Source: Xanthobacteraceae bacterium (lineage in GTDB: Bacteria; Pseudomonadota; Alphaproteobacteria; Rhizobiales; Xanthobacteraceae). From it: DNA of 64,000 nucleotides. Below are positions 27,645 to 36,464 of the stretch, one piece after another. The position numbers and the translations under genes were made by a program. The stretch covers positions 186,001-250,000 of the forward strand of contig JAIELW010000011.1 of the NCBI GenBank assembly GCA_019752575.1, written 5' to 3'. How positions within the stretch are numbered: position 1 is the stretch's first letter; each line of letters opens with the position of its first letter. A model generated the notes under the pieces. It was given only the letters and a program-made list of their open reading frames with translations. It was not told the origin of the DNA and made no database searches.

Positions 27645-28502
27645 ATGCCGCTTTTCGCGCTTCCCTTCCCCATGATCGATCCGGTGCTGATCTCGGTCGG
27701 CCCGCTCTCGATCCGCTGGTATGCGCTCGCCTATGTCGGCGGCATCGTCGGCGGCTGGTGGATGGCACGCAGGATTGCCGCCGCGAAAGCATATTGGGGC
27801 GGCGTCTCGCCCATGACCCCCGAAGACATTGACGACCTCATCGTCTGGGTCGCACTCGGCGTCGTGCTCGGCGGGCGGCTTGGCTACGTGCTGTTCTACA
27901 ACCCGGCCTATTTCTTCGCGCACCCTTCCGAAATTCTTGTGCTGTGGCGCGGCGGCATGTCGTTCCATGGCGGCTTTCTCGGCACGATCCTGGCGCTGCT
28001 TCTATTCGCGCGTTCGCGCGGCATCCCGATGCTTTCGATGCTCGATGTCGCGGCGATCGTGACGCCGATCGGCTTGTTCCTCGGCCGCATCGCGAACTTC
28101 ATCAACAGCGAGCTTTGGGGCCGCGTCACCGACGTGCCCTGGGCCTTCGTGTTCCCGAACGGCGGGCCGAGCCCGCGCCACGCGAGCCAGCTTTACGAAG
28201 GCACGCTGGAAGGCGTCGTGCTGTTCGCAATCCTCGTTGTGATGTGGCGCAAGGGCGCGCTGAAATATCCCGGCATGATCGGCGGCATGTTCGTCGGCGG
28301 CTATGGTATCGCGCGCATCGTCTCGGAATTCTTCCGCGAGCCGGACGCGCATATCGGCTATCTCACCGGCGGGCTGACGATGGGTATGCTGCTTTCTATT
28401 CCGATGCTCGCGGTCGGTTTCGGCGCGATGTGGATTGCCAAGCAACGCGGCGTCACGAAATTCAAAGCGCCGAAAACCAAACCCCCTCATGGCCGGGCTT
28501 GA
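27645..28502 (+). CDS. lgt: Prolipoprotein diacylglyceryl transferase
   Basis: The 285-residue inner-membrane enzyme attaches diacylglycerol to the lipobox cysteine of prolipoproteins. It has seven helices and the family elements [16 protein letters not shown] near 24-39, [15 protein letters not shown] near 76, MSFHGGFLG near 105 and the Lgt signature [20 protein letters not shown] near 147-166. The start [16 protein letters not shown] matches family starts. The last residues (PHGRA) and the TGA stop are encoded by the dispersed repeat at 28485-28565. Confidence 0.96.
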   Translation: MPLFALPFPMIDPVLISVGPLSIRWYALAYVGGIVGGWWMARRIAAAKAYWGGVSPMTPEDIDDLIVWVALGVVLGGRLGYVLFYNPAYFFAHPSEILVLWRGGMSFHGGFLGTILALLLFARSRGIPMLSMLDVAAIVTPIGLFLGRIANFINSELWGRVTDVPWAFVFPNGGPSPRHASQLYEGTLEGVVLFAILVVMWRKGALKYPGMIGGMFVGGYGIARIVSEFFREPDAHIGYLTGGLTMGMLLSIPMLAVGFGAMWIAKQRGVTKFKAPKTKPPHGRA

Positions 28503-28565
28503 CCCGGCCATCCAGAGCCATGTGTCCTGTCTCTCTGGATGCGCGGGTCGAGCCCGCGCATGAGG
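28485..28565. repeat. Dispersed palindromic element carrying the lgt stop and midA leader
   Basis: Ends CCTCATGGCCGGG and CCCGCGCATGAGG are imperfectly inverted, with internal hairpins ATGGCCGGGCTTGACCCGGC and GCGCGGGTCGAGCCCGCGC. It supplies the last five codons and stop of lgt, and its right end (ATGAGG) forms the purine-rich leader of midA. Confidence 0.8.
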
Positions 28566-28572
28566 AAATGAG

Positions 28573-29679
28573 ATGAACAACCTAGAGCGCGAAATCCGCG
28601 CGCTGATCGAGACGCAAGGTCCGCTCGAAGTCTCGCGCTACATGGCGCTCTGCCTCTCGCATCCAAAATACGGCTATTACACAACGCGCGACCCTTTCGG
28701 TATGAGCGGCGATTTCACCACCGCGCCGGAAATCTCGCAGATGTTCGGCGAACTGATCGGCGTCTGGTGCGCGGAAGTCTGGCGGCTGATGGGTTCGCCA
28801 TCCCGCGTGGCGCTCGTCGAAGCCGGTCCCGGCCGCGGCACGCTGATGAAAGACGCGTTGCGCGCGGCGCAGGTAATGCCGGGGTTTCTGAATGCGGCCG
28901 AACTGCACTTCGTCGAGACCAGTCCGGTCTTGCAAGAGAAACAGCGCGAAACTTTGCATGGCGCGGTTCCGTCAATTGCGTGGCATGGCGAAACCAATAC
29001 GCTTCCCGATGCGCCGCTCATCGTGATCGGCAACGAATTCGTCGATGCGCTTCCCATCGGCCAATTCGAAAAGAAAGCCGGCCGCTGGCACGAGCGAAAG
29101 ATCGGGCTAGGCGCGGATGGCGGATTCGCGTTCGGGCTCGATCCCGCGCCGCTGCCGGATTTCGAGAAGCAGATGCCGGAACGTCTCACGCCTGCACCCA
29201 ACGGCGCGGTGTTCGAGCAACGCGATCTCACGCCGATTTCGGAAATCGTTTCGCGCATCGGGAAATGCGGCGGCGCCGCTCTCTTCATCGATTACGGCCA
29301 CGCCGAATCCGGCTTCGGCGACACGCTACAAGCCGTCAGCGGCCACGACTATGCCGAACCGCTGGAAGCGCCGGGCGAAGCCGATCTCACGTCGCAAGTC
29401 GATTTCGAAGCACTGGCTGCACTTGCCAACAAACGTGTGCGCGCCATCGGTCCATTCACGCAGCGAGATTTCCTCACGCAGCTTGGCATCGAAGTCCGCG
29501 CGGAAATTCTGCAACGAAACGCAAAAGACGAAATGCGCGATGAAATTGGTACCGCGCTGACAAGGTTGATCGGCCCGGCGCCCGGCATGGGCGAACTTTT
29601 TAAGGCGATTGCCTTTGCGCATCGCGATTTGCCGCGCCTTCCCGGATTTGACGGCGCCAAGATCAGCGGCGACGCTTAA
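28573..29679 (+). CDS. midA: SAM-dependent methyltransferase, MidA/NDUFAF7 family
   Basis: The 368-residue protein matches the family whose mitochondrial member methylates an arginine in complex I subunit NDUFS2. Landmarks are YMALCLSHPKYGYYTTRDPF near 24-43, GDFTTAPEISQMFGELIGVW near 47-66, the SAM-binding segment LVEAGPGRGTLMKDAL near 81-96 and VIGNEFVDALPI near 152-163. It sits between lgt and pgeF, the usual order in Hyphomicrobiales. A role in complex I assembly here is inference from the family. Confidence 0.92.
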   Translation: MNNLEREIRALIETQGPLEVSRYMALCLSHPKYGYYTTRDPFGMSGDFTTAPEISQMFGELIGVWCAEVWRLMGSPSRVALVEAGPGRGTLMKDALRAAQVMPGFLNAAELHFVETSPVLQEKQRETLHGAVPSIAWHGETNTLPDAPLIVIGNEFVDALPIGQFEKKAGRWHERKIGLGADGGFAFGLDPAPLPDFEKQMPERLTPAPNGAVFEQRDLTPISEIVSRIGKCGGAALFIDYGHAESGFGDTLQAVSGHDYAEPLEAPGEADLTSQVDFEALAALANKRVRAIGPFTQRDFLTQLGIEVRAEILQRNAKDEMRDEIGTALTRLIGPAPGMGELFKAIAFAHRDLPRLPGFDGAKISGDA

Positions 29680-29683
29680 TCAG

Positions 29684-30448
29684 ATGAAGGTCGAATCCAC
29701 CGCGCTCGCAAAACTTCCCGGCATCCGCCATGCCTTCTTCACGCGCGAGGGCGGCGTCTCCGAAGGCATCTATACGTCGCTGAACGGCGGCATCGGCTCG
29801 AAGGACAGCGTGGCGCACGTTTCCGAAAATCGCCGCCGCATGAGCGAAACGCTCGGCGCGGAACATCTCATCACGTGTTACCAAATCCATTCCGCCGATG
29901 TCGTCGTCGCGGGCAAGGCGTGGAGCCGCGAGAACGCCGCGCGCGCCGACGGCATTGTCACGCGCACGAAAGGGCTCGCCGTAGGCGCCTCGGCCGCGGA
30001 TTGCGGGCCGCTATTGTTTGCGGATGCCGATGCCGGCATTGTCGCGGCCGCGCACGCCGGCTGGAAGGGTGCGCTCGGCGGTATCGCCGAAGCGACCGTC
30101 GCGAAGATGGTCGAGCTGGGCGCTTCGCGTAAAAATATCGCTGTCGCCATCGGCCCATTGATCCGGCAGCAGAGCTACGAAGTGGGCCCGGAATTCGTCG
30201 CCCGCTTCAAGGAAGCCGAATCGTCCTACGCAAAATTCTTTTCGCCCGCCACGAGAGCGGGGCACGCGATGTTCGACCTTGCCGGGTTGATTCGCCTGCG
30301 GCTGGAAAACGCCAGCGTCGGCCAGATCGACGACCTCGGCCTCGACACCTATTCCGACGAAAAGCGCTTCTTCTCCTATCGCCGCACCACCCACCGCGGC
30401 GAGCCGGATTATGGCCGCCAGATCGCGGCCATCGCGCTTACTCGCTGA
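29684..30448 (+). CDS. pgeF: Peptidoglycan editing factor PgeF (laccase-domain, YfiH family)
   Basis: The 254-residue protein has the family elements GIRHAFFTREGGVSEGIYTS near 12-31, HSADVVVAG near 70, GASAADCGPLLFAD near 101-114 and AAHAGWKGALGG near 122-133, with the zinc-binding Cys and His residues. PgeF removes wrongly incorporated residues from peptidoglycan precursors; other members act as purine nucleosidases. ATG 29684 is chosen because it begins the domain and lies 4 bp after the midA stop. Confidence 0.93.
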   Translation: MKVESTALAKLPGIRHAFFTREGGVSEGIYTSLNGGIGSKDSVAHVSENRRRMSETLGAEHLITCYQIHSADVVVAGKAWSRENAARADGIVTRTKGLAVGASAADCGPLLFADADAGIVAAAHAGWKGALGGIAEATVAKMVELGASRKNIAVAIGPLIRQQSYEVGPEFVARFKEAESSYAKFFSPATRAGHAMFDLAGLIRLRLENASVGQIDDLGLDTYSDEKRFFSYRRTTHRGEPDYGRQIAAIALTR

Positions 30449-30473
30449 GCGACCACGTACCAGAATATTCTTA

Positions 30474-30592
30474 CTCCCTCTCCCCAACGGGGAGAGGGTG
30501 GGGGTGAGGGGTTCTGTGCAAGTGAACGGCTTCAGTAGCCCCTCACCCGATGACCTTCGGTCATCGACCTCTCCCCAACGGGGAGAGGTGAA
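30474..30592. repeat. Dispersed palindrome, CCTCTCCCC type
   Basis: ACTCCCTCTCCCCAACGGGG at the left and CCTCTCCCCAACGGGGAGAG at the right are each hairpins. GGGTGAGGGG and CCCCTCACCC pair across the element, and ATGACC-TTCG-GGTCAT is a further hairpin. The region from 30449 to 30896 holds this element and repeat copy B; I see no gene in it. Confidence 0.8.
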
Positions 30593-30681
30593 GATGCGCG
30601 CGACACGCGCCCCGGAATGACAATAGGAAACACCACCGGGGACTGCCTTTGGCCTCGTATTTACAGGGTTGGCGGCGGCGG

Positions 30682-30846
30682 GCTAGTACCCACTTTCCGA
30701 AGTTCGTAAACGTCTCGTCGATTCCATCACGAACTTCGGAAAGTAACGGGTACTAGCAAATTTATAATTCTAGTACCGCTTTCTATTGGCAGTTCCTGGT
30801 TGGACTCGCGGATCGCCGTGCAGGAACTGCCAATAGGCGGTACTAG
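30682..30846. repeat. Two-hairpin bulged element, copy B
   Basis: Hairpin B1 (30682-30757): outer arm GCTAGTACCC, inner arm ACTTTCCGAAGTTCGT, loop of 21 nt, matching inner arm, unpaired AAC 30745-30747, outer arm. Linker of 12 nt (AAATTTATAATT). Hairpin B2 (30770-30846): outer arm CTAGTACCGC, unpaired TTT 30780-30782, inner arm CTATTGGCAGTTCCTG, loop of 22 nt, matching arms. Stem sequences differ from those of copies A and D, but all dimensions agree. Confidence 0.92.
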
Positions 30847-30896
30847 TGACTTTGGCCCAAGGGTCATGCGCCGGAAGGCGCGAATGGATGGCGTGA

Positions 30897-31862
30897 ATGG
30901 CGGGTCGGCAGGGCAAGAATAACGGAACCGTCAAGCTCGTCGCCGGCAACTCGAATCGCGCGCTTGCCGAAACCATCGCCTCCTATCTCGAGACGCCGCT
31001 GACCAAGGCAACCGTGCGGCGCTTCGCCGACATGGAAATCTTCGTCGAGATCGAAGAGAACGTGCGCGGTCAGGACGTTTTCATCGTCCAGTCGACATCG
31101 TTCCCTGCAAACGACCACCTGATGGAAATGCTGATCCTGACCGACGCGCTGCGCCGCTCGTCTGCGCGCCGCATCACCGCGGTAGTTCCTTATTTCGGTT
31201 ACGCGCGGCAGGATCGAAAACCGGGCCCGCGCACGCCGATCTCGGCAAAGCTGGTCGCGAATCTGATTACCCGCGCCGGCGCCGATCGCGTGATGACGGT
31301 CGACCTGCACGCAGCGCAGATCCAGGGCTTCTTCGACATTCCCGTCGATAACCTCTTCGCCTCGCCAGTCATGGTGCGCGACGTGAAGGAGCGCTTCGAA
31401 CTCGGCAAAGTCACCGTGGTCTCGCCCGACGTCGGCGGCGTCGTCCGCGCCCGCGGCCTCGCGAAACGCATCGATGCGCCGCTCGCCATCATCGACAAGC
31501 GCCGCGAGCGGCCGAACGAATCCGAAGTGATGAACGTGATCGGCGACGTCGAAGGCCGCGATTGCATCCTGATCGACGACATCGTCGATTCCGGCGGTAC
31601 GCTCGTAAACGCCGCCGAAGCGCTGCTCGAAAAAGGCGCGACTTCCGTCACCGCCTACATCACGCACGGCGTGCTTTCCGGCGGCGCGGTCGCGCGCGTT
31701 ACCGCGTCGAAGCTCAAGGAACTCGTGATCACCGACACAATCCAGCCGACCGAGGCGGTGCGCGTCGCACGGAATATCCGCGTGCTCTCGATTGCGACCT
31801 TGATGGGCGAAGCGATCGGCAGAACTGCACACGAAGAGAGCGTCTCCAGCCTCTTCGATTGA
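30897..31862 (+). CDS. prs: Ribose-phosphate pyrophosphokinase
   Basis: The 321-residue enzyme makes PRPP from ribose 5-phosphate and ATP for nucleotide, His and Trp synthesis. It shows [16 protein letters not shown] near 13-28, [20 protein letters not shown] near 99-118, the divalent-cation segment [13 protein letters not shown] near 134-146 and the PRPP loop [14 protein letters not shown] near 222-235. It heads the conserved run prs-rplY-pth-ychF. The ribosome binding site is weak. Repeat copy B ends 50 bp upstream and may lie in its leader. Confidence 0.96.
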   Translation: MAGRQGKNNGTVKLVAGNSNRALAETIASYLETPLTKATVRRFADMEIFVEIEENVRGQDVFIVQSTSFPANDHLMEMLILTDALRRSSARRITAVVPYFGYARQDRKPGPRTPISAKLVANLITRAGADRVMTVDLHAAQIQGFFDIPVDNLFASPVMVRDVKERFELGKVTVVSPDVGGVVRARGLAKRIDAPLAIIDKRRERPNESEVMNVIGDVEGRDCILIDDIVDSGGTLVNAAEALLEKGATSVTAYITHGVLSGGAVARVTASKLKELVITDTIQPTEAVRVARNIRVLSIATLMGEAIGRTAHEESVSSLFD

Positions 31863-32008
31863 TATGACGAGCACACGCAACTGCTGCGCGTAAAATTCCG
31901 GCATTCTGTTAACGAATTCGTGTTTTGCTGCCACATCGCTTCCATGATTGGAGCGTAACAGCAAAGCCACACACGAAACTGCGGCATACGTCGCATAGGG
32001 AGGGCCCT

Positions 32009-32815
32009 ATGAAACGCGAAATCGCGGCTACTATTTTTACGATGCTCCTCGCGGGAACTGCGCTTGCGGGCCCGATCGAACAGAGCGAACTTCCTCCGCC
32101 GTCGCAAAAAGAGACACCGGACAGCGCGCAACTGCGCGGCCTCATCGAAAACACGCTGAACGAGCGTCACCAGACGGCGCAAGCGCCGTCCTTGGCGCAC
32201 GAAGACTGGAACATCTATTCTTCGGCGGAACTCTGGCTTGACGGAATTCCCGAGAGCGAAGGCATCTCGCTCGATGCGCTGGCGCAGAAGCAGAAACGCT
32301 ATCCCGGCTACAATACGGTCGAAGAAAAGAGCAATTCGATTCCGACCGCCTACAACTGGCAGCGCGGTAACTTAAAGGCGAATGTCGGCACCAATGTCAC
32401 GGCTGCCTCGGCCACGCCGACCGTGATCCCGACTGACATCTATGCCGGAACGCTCGCGAACTCCGGCGGCACCGGCGCGATCGACGGCCGCCTCGAATAC
32501 GATCTGAACACATGGCAGCTCTACGGCGGCACCAAGCGCTCGCTCGTGGCCAATCCGGACGGCACGGTCTCGGTGAACAACAACTTCACGGGCGGCACCT
32601 ACTACAACCTGCCGCCGTCGCTTCTGGGCGGGAAAGTCGGCACCGGCTTCGAGGTTAACCCGACCGGCGACGCCAAGACCCGGCTCGAATATCGCCAGAT
32701 CATCGGCAATACCGAGGGCTTCCTGGCCGCCGAGCGGACCACCCCGTTCCAGCACCTCGGCCCCGACGTGACCGGCGTGAACGGGCTGAAGGCGGGCATC
32801 AACCGCAAATTCTGA
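32009..32815 (+). CDS. Exported hypothetical protein
   Basis: From ATG 32009, preceded by AGGGAGGGCCCT, the 268-residue product has a signal peptide (MKREIAATIFTMLLAGTALA). A proline-rich linker and a domain of short repeats of G, N and T (AGTLANSGGTGAIDGRLEYD, NNNFTGGTYYNLPPS) follow. The C-terminus NRKF with alternating residues looks like the end of a small outer-membrane barrel or an adhesin-like beta-structure. It interrupts the usual prs-rplY adjacency. Family not recognised. Confidence 0.65.
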   Translation: MKREIAATIFTMLLAGTALAGPIEQSELPPPSQKETPDSAQLRGLIENTLNERHQTAQAPSLAHEDWNIYSSAELWLDGIPESEGISLDALAQKQKRYPGYNTVEEKSNSIPTAYNWQRGNLKANVGTNVTAASATPTVIPTDIYAGTLANSGGTGAIDGRLEYDLNTWQLYGGTKRSLVANPDGTVSVNNNFTGGTYYNLPPSLLGGKVGTGFEVNPTGDAKTRLEYRQIIGNTEGFLAAERTTPFQHLGPDVTGVNGLKAGINRKF

Positions 32816-32972
32816 GGCCTTTCGGAGCCGCGAAAGCCTCGTTGCGCCTGCCAGATTGAGCCGGTATAAGCCCGCTCGAACCCAACAGGCTTGCGCTGTC
32901 GCGTGACGCCGGTGCGCCACCGGACGGGCAATTTTTTGCCGTCCGATCAAGGCTTTGACGAGGAATAGAACG

Positions 32973-33728
32973 ATGGCTGCCGCGAAGGAATTGAAGGCTG
33001 TAAGTCGCGCTAACGCCGGTAAGGGCGCCGCCCGTGCCGAACGCCGCGCGGGACGCGTCCCTGGAACCGTTTACGGCGAGAACCAGCCGGCCGCCTCGAT
33101 CTCGGTCGATGCCGTCGAAATCGGCCGCCGCATCTATGCCGGCCGCTTCCTTACCACCGTTTTCGATCTCGAGATCGACGGCCAGAAGACCCGCGTGATC
33201 CCGCGCGATTTCCAGCTCGATCCGCTGAAGGATCGCCCGGTCCACGTCGACTTCCAGCGCCTCGGCAAGGGCGCGATCATCAAGGTCGCGGTGCCGGTCC
33301 ACTTCATCAATCAGGAAGCCTCGCCCGGCATCAAGCGCGGCGGTACGCTGAACGTCGTGCGCCACACGGTCGACTTCCACTGCCCGGCCGAACAGATTCC
33401 GGAATCCATCACCGCCGACCTCACCGGCCTCGAGATCAACGACTCGCTGCACATCTCGGCGGTGAAGCTGCCGGACGGCGTGAAGCCCGTGATCCGCGAC
33501 CGCGATTTCACGATCGCGACCATCGTGCCGTCCTCGGGCTACCTCGAAGAACTCGCTGCCGCCGCTGCGAAGGCCAAAGCCGACGCTGCTGCCGCGGAAG
33601 CCGCTGCTGCCGCGGGCACTCCGCCGGCTGGCGAAGGTGTGGCTCCGGCCGCTGGCGAAGGCGCTGCTCCCGCGGCTCCGGCCGCCGACGCCAAGGGTGC
33701 GAAGCCCGAAGGCGGCGACAAGAAGTAA
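32973..33728 (+). CDS. rplY: 50S ribosomal protein bL25, Ctc form
   Basis: The 251-residue protein is the long (Ctc) form of L25. The 5S rRNA-binding domain (about 1-95) has VSRANAGKGAARAERRAGRV, and the TL5 domain has PVHFINQEASPGIKRGGTLN near 109-128. The tail from about 200 is a low-complexity run of Ala, Lys and Pro. GAGGAATAGAACG upstream makes ATG 32973 the start. Next come pth and ychF, as in many alphaproteobacteria. Confidence 0.96.
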   Translation: MAAAKELKAVSRANAGKGAARAERRAGRVPGTVYGENQPAASISVDAVEIGRRIYAGRFLTTVFDLEIDGQKTRVIPRDFQLDPLKDRPVHVDFQRLGKGAIIKVAVPVHFINQEASPGIKRGGTLNVVRHTVDFHCPAEQIPESITADLTGLEINDSLHISAVKLPDGVKPVIRDRDFTIATIVPSSGYLEELAAAAAKAKADAAAAEAAAAAGTPPAGEGVAPAAGEGAAPAAPAADAKGAKPEGGDKK

Positions 33729-33737
33729 GACGACGCG

Positions 33738-33761
33738 GCGGGTGCTTATCCTAGCACCCGC
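33738..33761. other. Hairpin between rplY and pth
   Basis: GCGGGTGC and GCACCCGC pair around an 8-nt loop. There is no T run after it, so it may be an RNA processing or stability site rather than a terminator. Confidence 0.4.
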
Positions 33762-33787
33762 CCGCCGGTCCCCGCGGAGACCGTCCG

Positions 33788-34378
33788 ATGTTTTTATTCG
33801 CGGGACTTGGCAATCCGGGCGAGCAGTATCGCCGCAACCGGCACAATGTCGGCTTCATGGCCGCCGACGCGATCCATTACCGTCATCGCTTTTCGCCCTG
33901 GCGCAAACGCTTTCAGGCGCAGACCGCCGAAGGCGAGATCGCGGGCGAAAAGGTACTCCTGCACAAGCCCCAAACTTACATGAACGACTCCGGCCTTTCG
34001 GTCGCGGCTGCGCAGAAGTTCTACAAAATCGCACTCGGCGATACCGCCGTCTTCTATGACGAGATCGACCTGCCTCCCGCGAAGCTGCGCGCGAAGCTCG
34101 GCGGCGGCAACGCCGGCCACAACGGTCTTCGCTCGATCACGCAGCATTGCGGCAACGACTACATGCGCGTGCGCATCGGGGTCGGTCATCCGGGCGACCG
34201 TAATCTCGTTTCACGCTGGGTGCTTTCGGATTTCGCGAAAGCCGAGCACCCGTGGGTCGAGACCATGTGCGAGGCGATTTCCGATGCGGCGGAATACCTC
34301 GTGAGCCGCAAGCTCGAAGATTTCCAGAATCGCGTACACCTCGCGCTCGAAAAGAGCGGCGTCCTCAAATCCATCTAA
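33788..34378 (+). CDS. pth: Peptidyl-tRNA hydrolase
   Basis: The 196-residue enzyme frees tRNA from peptidyl-tRNA dropped by stalled ribosomes. It shows FAGLGNPGEQYRRNRHNVGF near 4-23 with the catalytic His, QTYMNDSG near 60-67, DEIDLPPAKLRAKLGGGNAG near 91-110 with the essential Asp, and HNGLRSI. It lies 59 bp after rplY and 15 bp before ychF. Confidence 0.97.
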   Translation: MFLFAGLGNPGEQYRRNRHNVGFMAADAIHYRHRFSPWRKRFQAQTAEGEIAGEKVLLHKPQTYMNDSGLSVAAAQKFYKIALGDTAVFYDEIDLPPAKLRAKLGGGNAGHNGLRSITQHCGNDYMRVRIGVGHPGDRNLVSRWVLSDFAKAEHPWVETMCEAISDAAEYLVSRKLEDFQNRVHLALEKSGVLKSI

Positions 34379-34393
34379 GCAAGAAAAGTAATC

Positions 34394-35491
34394 ATGGGAT
34401 TCAAATGCGGAATCGTCGGTCTGCCGAATGTCGGCAAATCGACCCTCTTCAATGCGTTGACGCAGACCGCCGCGGCACAGGCGGCGAACTATCCGTTCTG
34501 CACCATCGAGCCGAATGTCGGCGAAGTGGCGGTTCCTGACGCGCGCGTCGATGCGCTCGCCAAAATCGCGGGCTCGGCGGAGATCGTACCGACCAAGATC
34601 AACTTCGTGGATATCGCGGGGCTCGTGCGCGGCGCCTCAAAAGGCGAAGGCCTCGGCAACCAGTTCCTCGGCCATATCCGCGAAGTCGATGCCATCGTGC
34701 ATGTGCTCCGCTGCTTCGAGGACAGCGACATCACGCATGTCGAAGGCGGCATCGATCCCTTGCGCGACGCCGAGACGGTGGAAACCGAGCTGATGCTTGC
34801 CGACCTCGACAGCCTCGAGAAGCGCATCGATAACCTCACCAAGAAAGCGCGCGGGCAGGACAAGGAAGCCATCGCGCAACTCGATCTCGTGAAGCGCTCG
34901 ATCGAGGCACTTTCGAACGGCAAGCCCGCGCGCGTCGTGCAGCGCAAGGACGAAGAAGAAGCGGCGTTTCAAGCGCTGCAACTGATCACGGCAAAGCCGG
35001 TGCTCTATGTCTGCAACGTCGAGGAAAGTGCCGCGGCGACCGGCAACGAACTGTCGAGGAAAGTCGAGGCGAAGGCGAAAACCGAAAACGCCGTTACGGT
35101 CGCGATCTCGGCGAAGATCGAATCCGAAATCGCGATGCTTCCCATCGGCGAGCGTAAGGAATTTCTCGACGCTGCGGGCTTGGTTGAACCGGGTCTCGAT
35201 CGCCTGATCCGCAAAGGCTACGAACTCTTGGGCCTGATCACCTATTTTACCGCAGGCCCGAAGGAGGCCCGCGCCTGGACCATCGTGAAGGGCATGCGGG
35301 GACCGCAGGCCGCGGGCGTGATCCACACCGATTTCGAGAAGGGATTCATCCGCGCCGAGACGATTGCATATGCCGACTACGTCGCATGCAAGGGCGAGGC
35401 TGGCGCGCGCGATGCCGGCAAGCTACGGCTCGAGGGCAAGGAATATGTGGTGCAGGACGGCGATGTCATGCACTTCCGCTTCGCCAACTAA
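34394..35491 (+). CDS. ychF: Redox-regulated ATPase YchF/OLA1 family
   Basis: The 365-residue P-loop protein has G1 as GIVGLPNVGKST near 5-16 and G3 as FVDIAGLVRGASKGEGLGNQ near 69-88. The helical insert is at about 130-200, and a TGS domain at the C-terminus ends GKEYVVQDGDVMHFRFAN. YchF binds ribosomes and ATP and is linked to the stress response. The pth-ychF pair is widely conserved. Confidence 0.97.
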   Translation: MGFKCGIVGLPNVGKSTLFNALTQTAAAQAANYPFCTIEPNVGEVAVPDARVDALAKIAGSAEIVPTKINFVDIAGLVRGASKGEGLGNQFLGHIREVDAIVHVLRCFEDSDITHVEGGIDPLRDAETVETELMLADLDSLEKRIDNLTKKARGQDKEAIAQLDLVKRSIEALSNGKPARVVQRKDEEEAAFQALQLITAKPVLYVCNVEESAAATGNELSRKVEAKAKTENAVTVAISAKIESEIAMLPIGERKEFLDAAGLVEPGLDRLIRKGYELLGLITYFTAGPKEARAWTIVKGMRGPQAAGVIHTDFEKGFIRAETIAYADYVACKGEAGARDAGKLRLEGKEYVVQDGDVMHFRFAN

Positions 35492-35507
35492 GCTTTTCAG
35501 GAAACCG

Positions 35508-35981
35508 ATGGACGCGAAAACCGCCCGCTTCGCCTACGAGGATTTCGAGGTCGGCAGCGTCATGACTTTCGGGCCGCGCCTGATTACGCGCGGGGAAATC
35601 ATCGAATACGCGACCGAATTCGATCCGCAACCGATGCATCTCGACGACGAAGCGGCGAACAAGTCGATGCTGAAAGGTCTTTCCGCCTCCGGCTGGCACA
35701 GCTGCGCGATCATGATGCGCATGATTTACGACGGCTTTCTGCATGAATCGAGTTCGCTCGGCGCGCCGGGCGTCGATGAAATGCGCTGGATGAGGCCGGT
35801 CCGGCCGGACGATCAACTGACGATCCGCGTCACTTGCCTCGGCAAGCGCGACTCCGGCAGCCGTCCGCAAGTCGGGCTCGTGCGCTTCAATCTGGAGATG
35901 CTGAACGGCAAAAACGAAATCGTGTTGCAATCGTCTTATTCCGGCTTCTTCGGCAAGCGCAATTCGGCAGCCACGCCGTGA
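35508..35981 (+). CDS. MaoC-like dehydratase
   Basis: The 157-residue protein has a hot-dog fold of the MaoC/R-hydratase type: FEVGSVMTFGPRLITRGEII near 13-32, then ATEFDPQPMHLDDEAANKSM with the active-site Asp and His, and LSASGWHSCAIMMRM near 58. Such enzymes hydrate enoyl-CoA or act on related thioesters. Its stop overlaps the GTG of a second MaoC gene, so the two probably form a heterodimer (inference). Confidence 0.9.
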   Translation: MDAKTARFAYEDFEVGSVMTFGPRLITRGEIIEYATEFDPQPMHLDDEAANKSMLKGLSASGWHSCAIMMRMIYDGFLHESSSLGAPGVDEMRWMRPVRPDDQLTIRVTCLGKRDSGSRPQVGLVRFNLEMLNGKNEIVLQSSYSGFFGKRNSAATP

Positions 35982-36454
35982 AATATTTCGAGGAAATGAA
36001 AATCGGCGATGTCCGCGAGTTCGGCTCTTACACCTTCACCGCCGAGAACATCATTCGCTTTGCGAAAAAGTACGATCCGCAACCGTTTCACTTGAGCGAG
36101 GAAGCGGGCAAGAAATCGCTGTTCGGCGGGCTCTGCGCTTCCGGGTGGCACACCGCCGCCGCTTGCATGCGCAAGATCGTGGACTTCAATAAAGCCGCCT
36201 ACGAGGAAGCACTTGCGCGCGGCGAGAAGCCGGTTGCCTCCGGCCCCTCGCCCGGATTCAAGAACCTGAAATGGCTTAAGCCCGTCTATGCCGGCGACAC
36301 CGTCACCTACACAAGCGAGATCATGGAATTGCGCGAATCGGCAACCCGCCCCGAGTGGGGATTGATGCTCGCGAAGATTTACGGCGTGAACCAGAAAGGC
36401 GAGCGCGTTTACGAGTTCGACAGTTCGGCTTTCATGCCGCGGAAGCCGAAATGA
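35978..36454 (+). CDS. MaoC-like dehydratase, GTG start
   Basis: The 158-residue product starts at a GTG overlapping the previous stop (GTGA). The pattern repeats that of its neighbour: MKIGDVREFGSYTFTAENII near 7-26, KKYDPQPFHLSEEAGKKSLF with the Asp/His pair, and LCASGWHTAAACMR. The tandem arrangement after ychF is found in other Hyphomicrobiales. Substrate unknown. The GIY-YIG unit begins 11 bp after its stop. Confidence 0.9.
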   Translation: MKYFEEMKIGDVREFGSYTFTAENIIRFAKKYDPQPFHLSEEAGKKSLFGGLCASGWHTAAACMRKIVDFNKAAYEEALARGEKPVASGPSPGFKNLKWLKPVYAGDTVTYTSEIMELRESATRPEWGLMLAKIYGVNQKGERVYEFDSSAFMPRKPK

Positions 36455-36464
36455 TGCTTTTATT

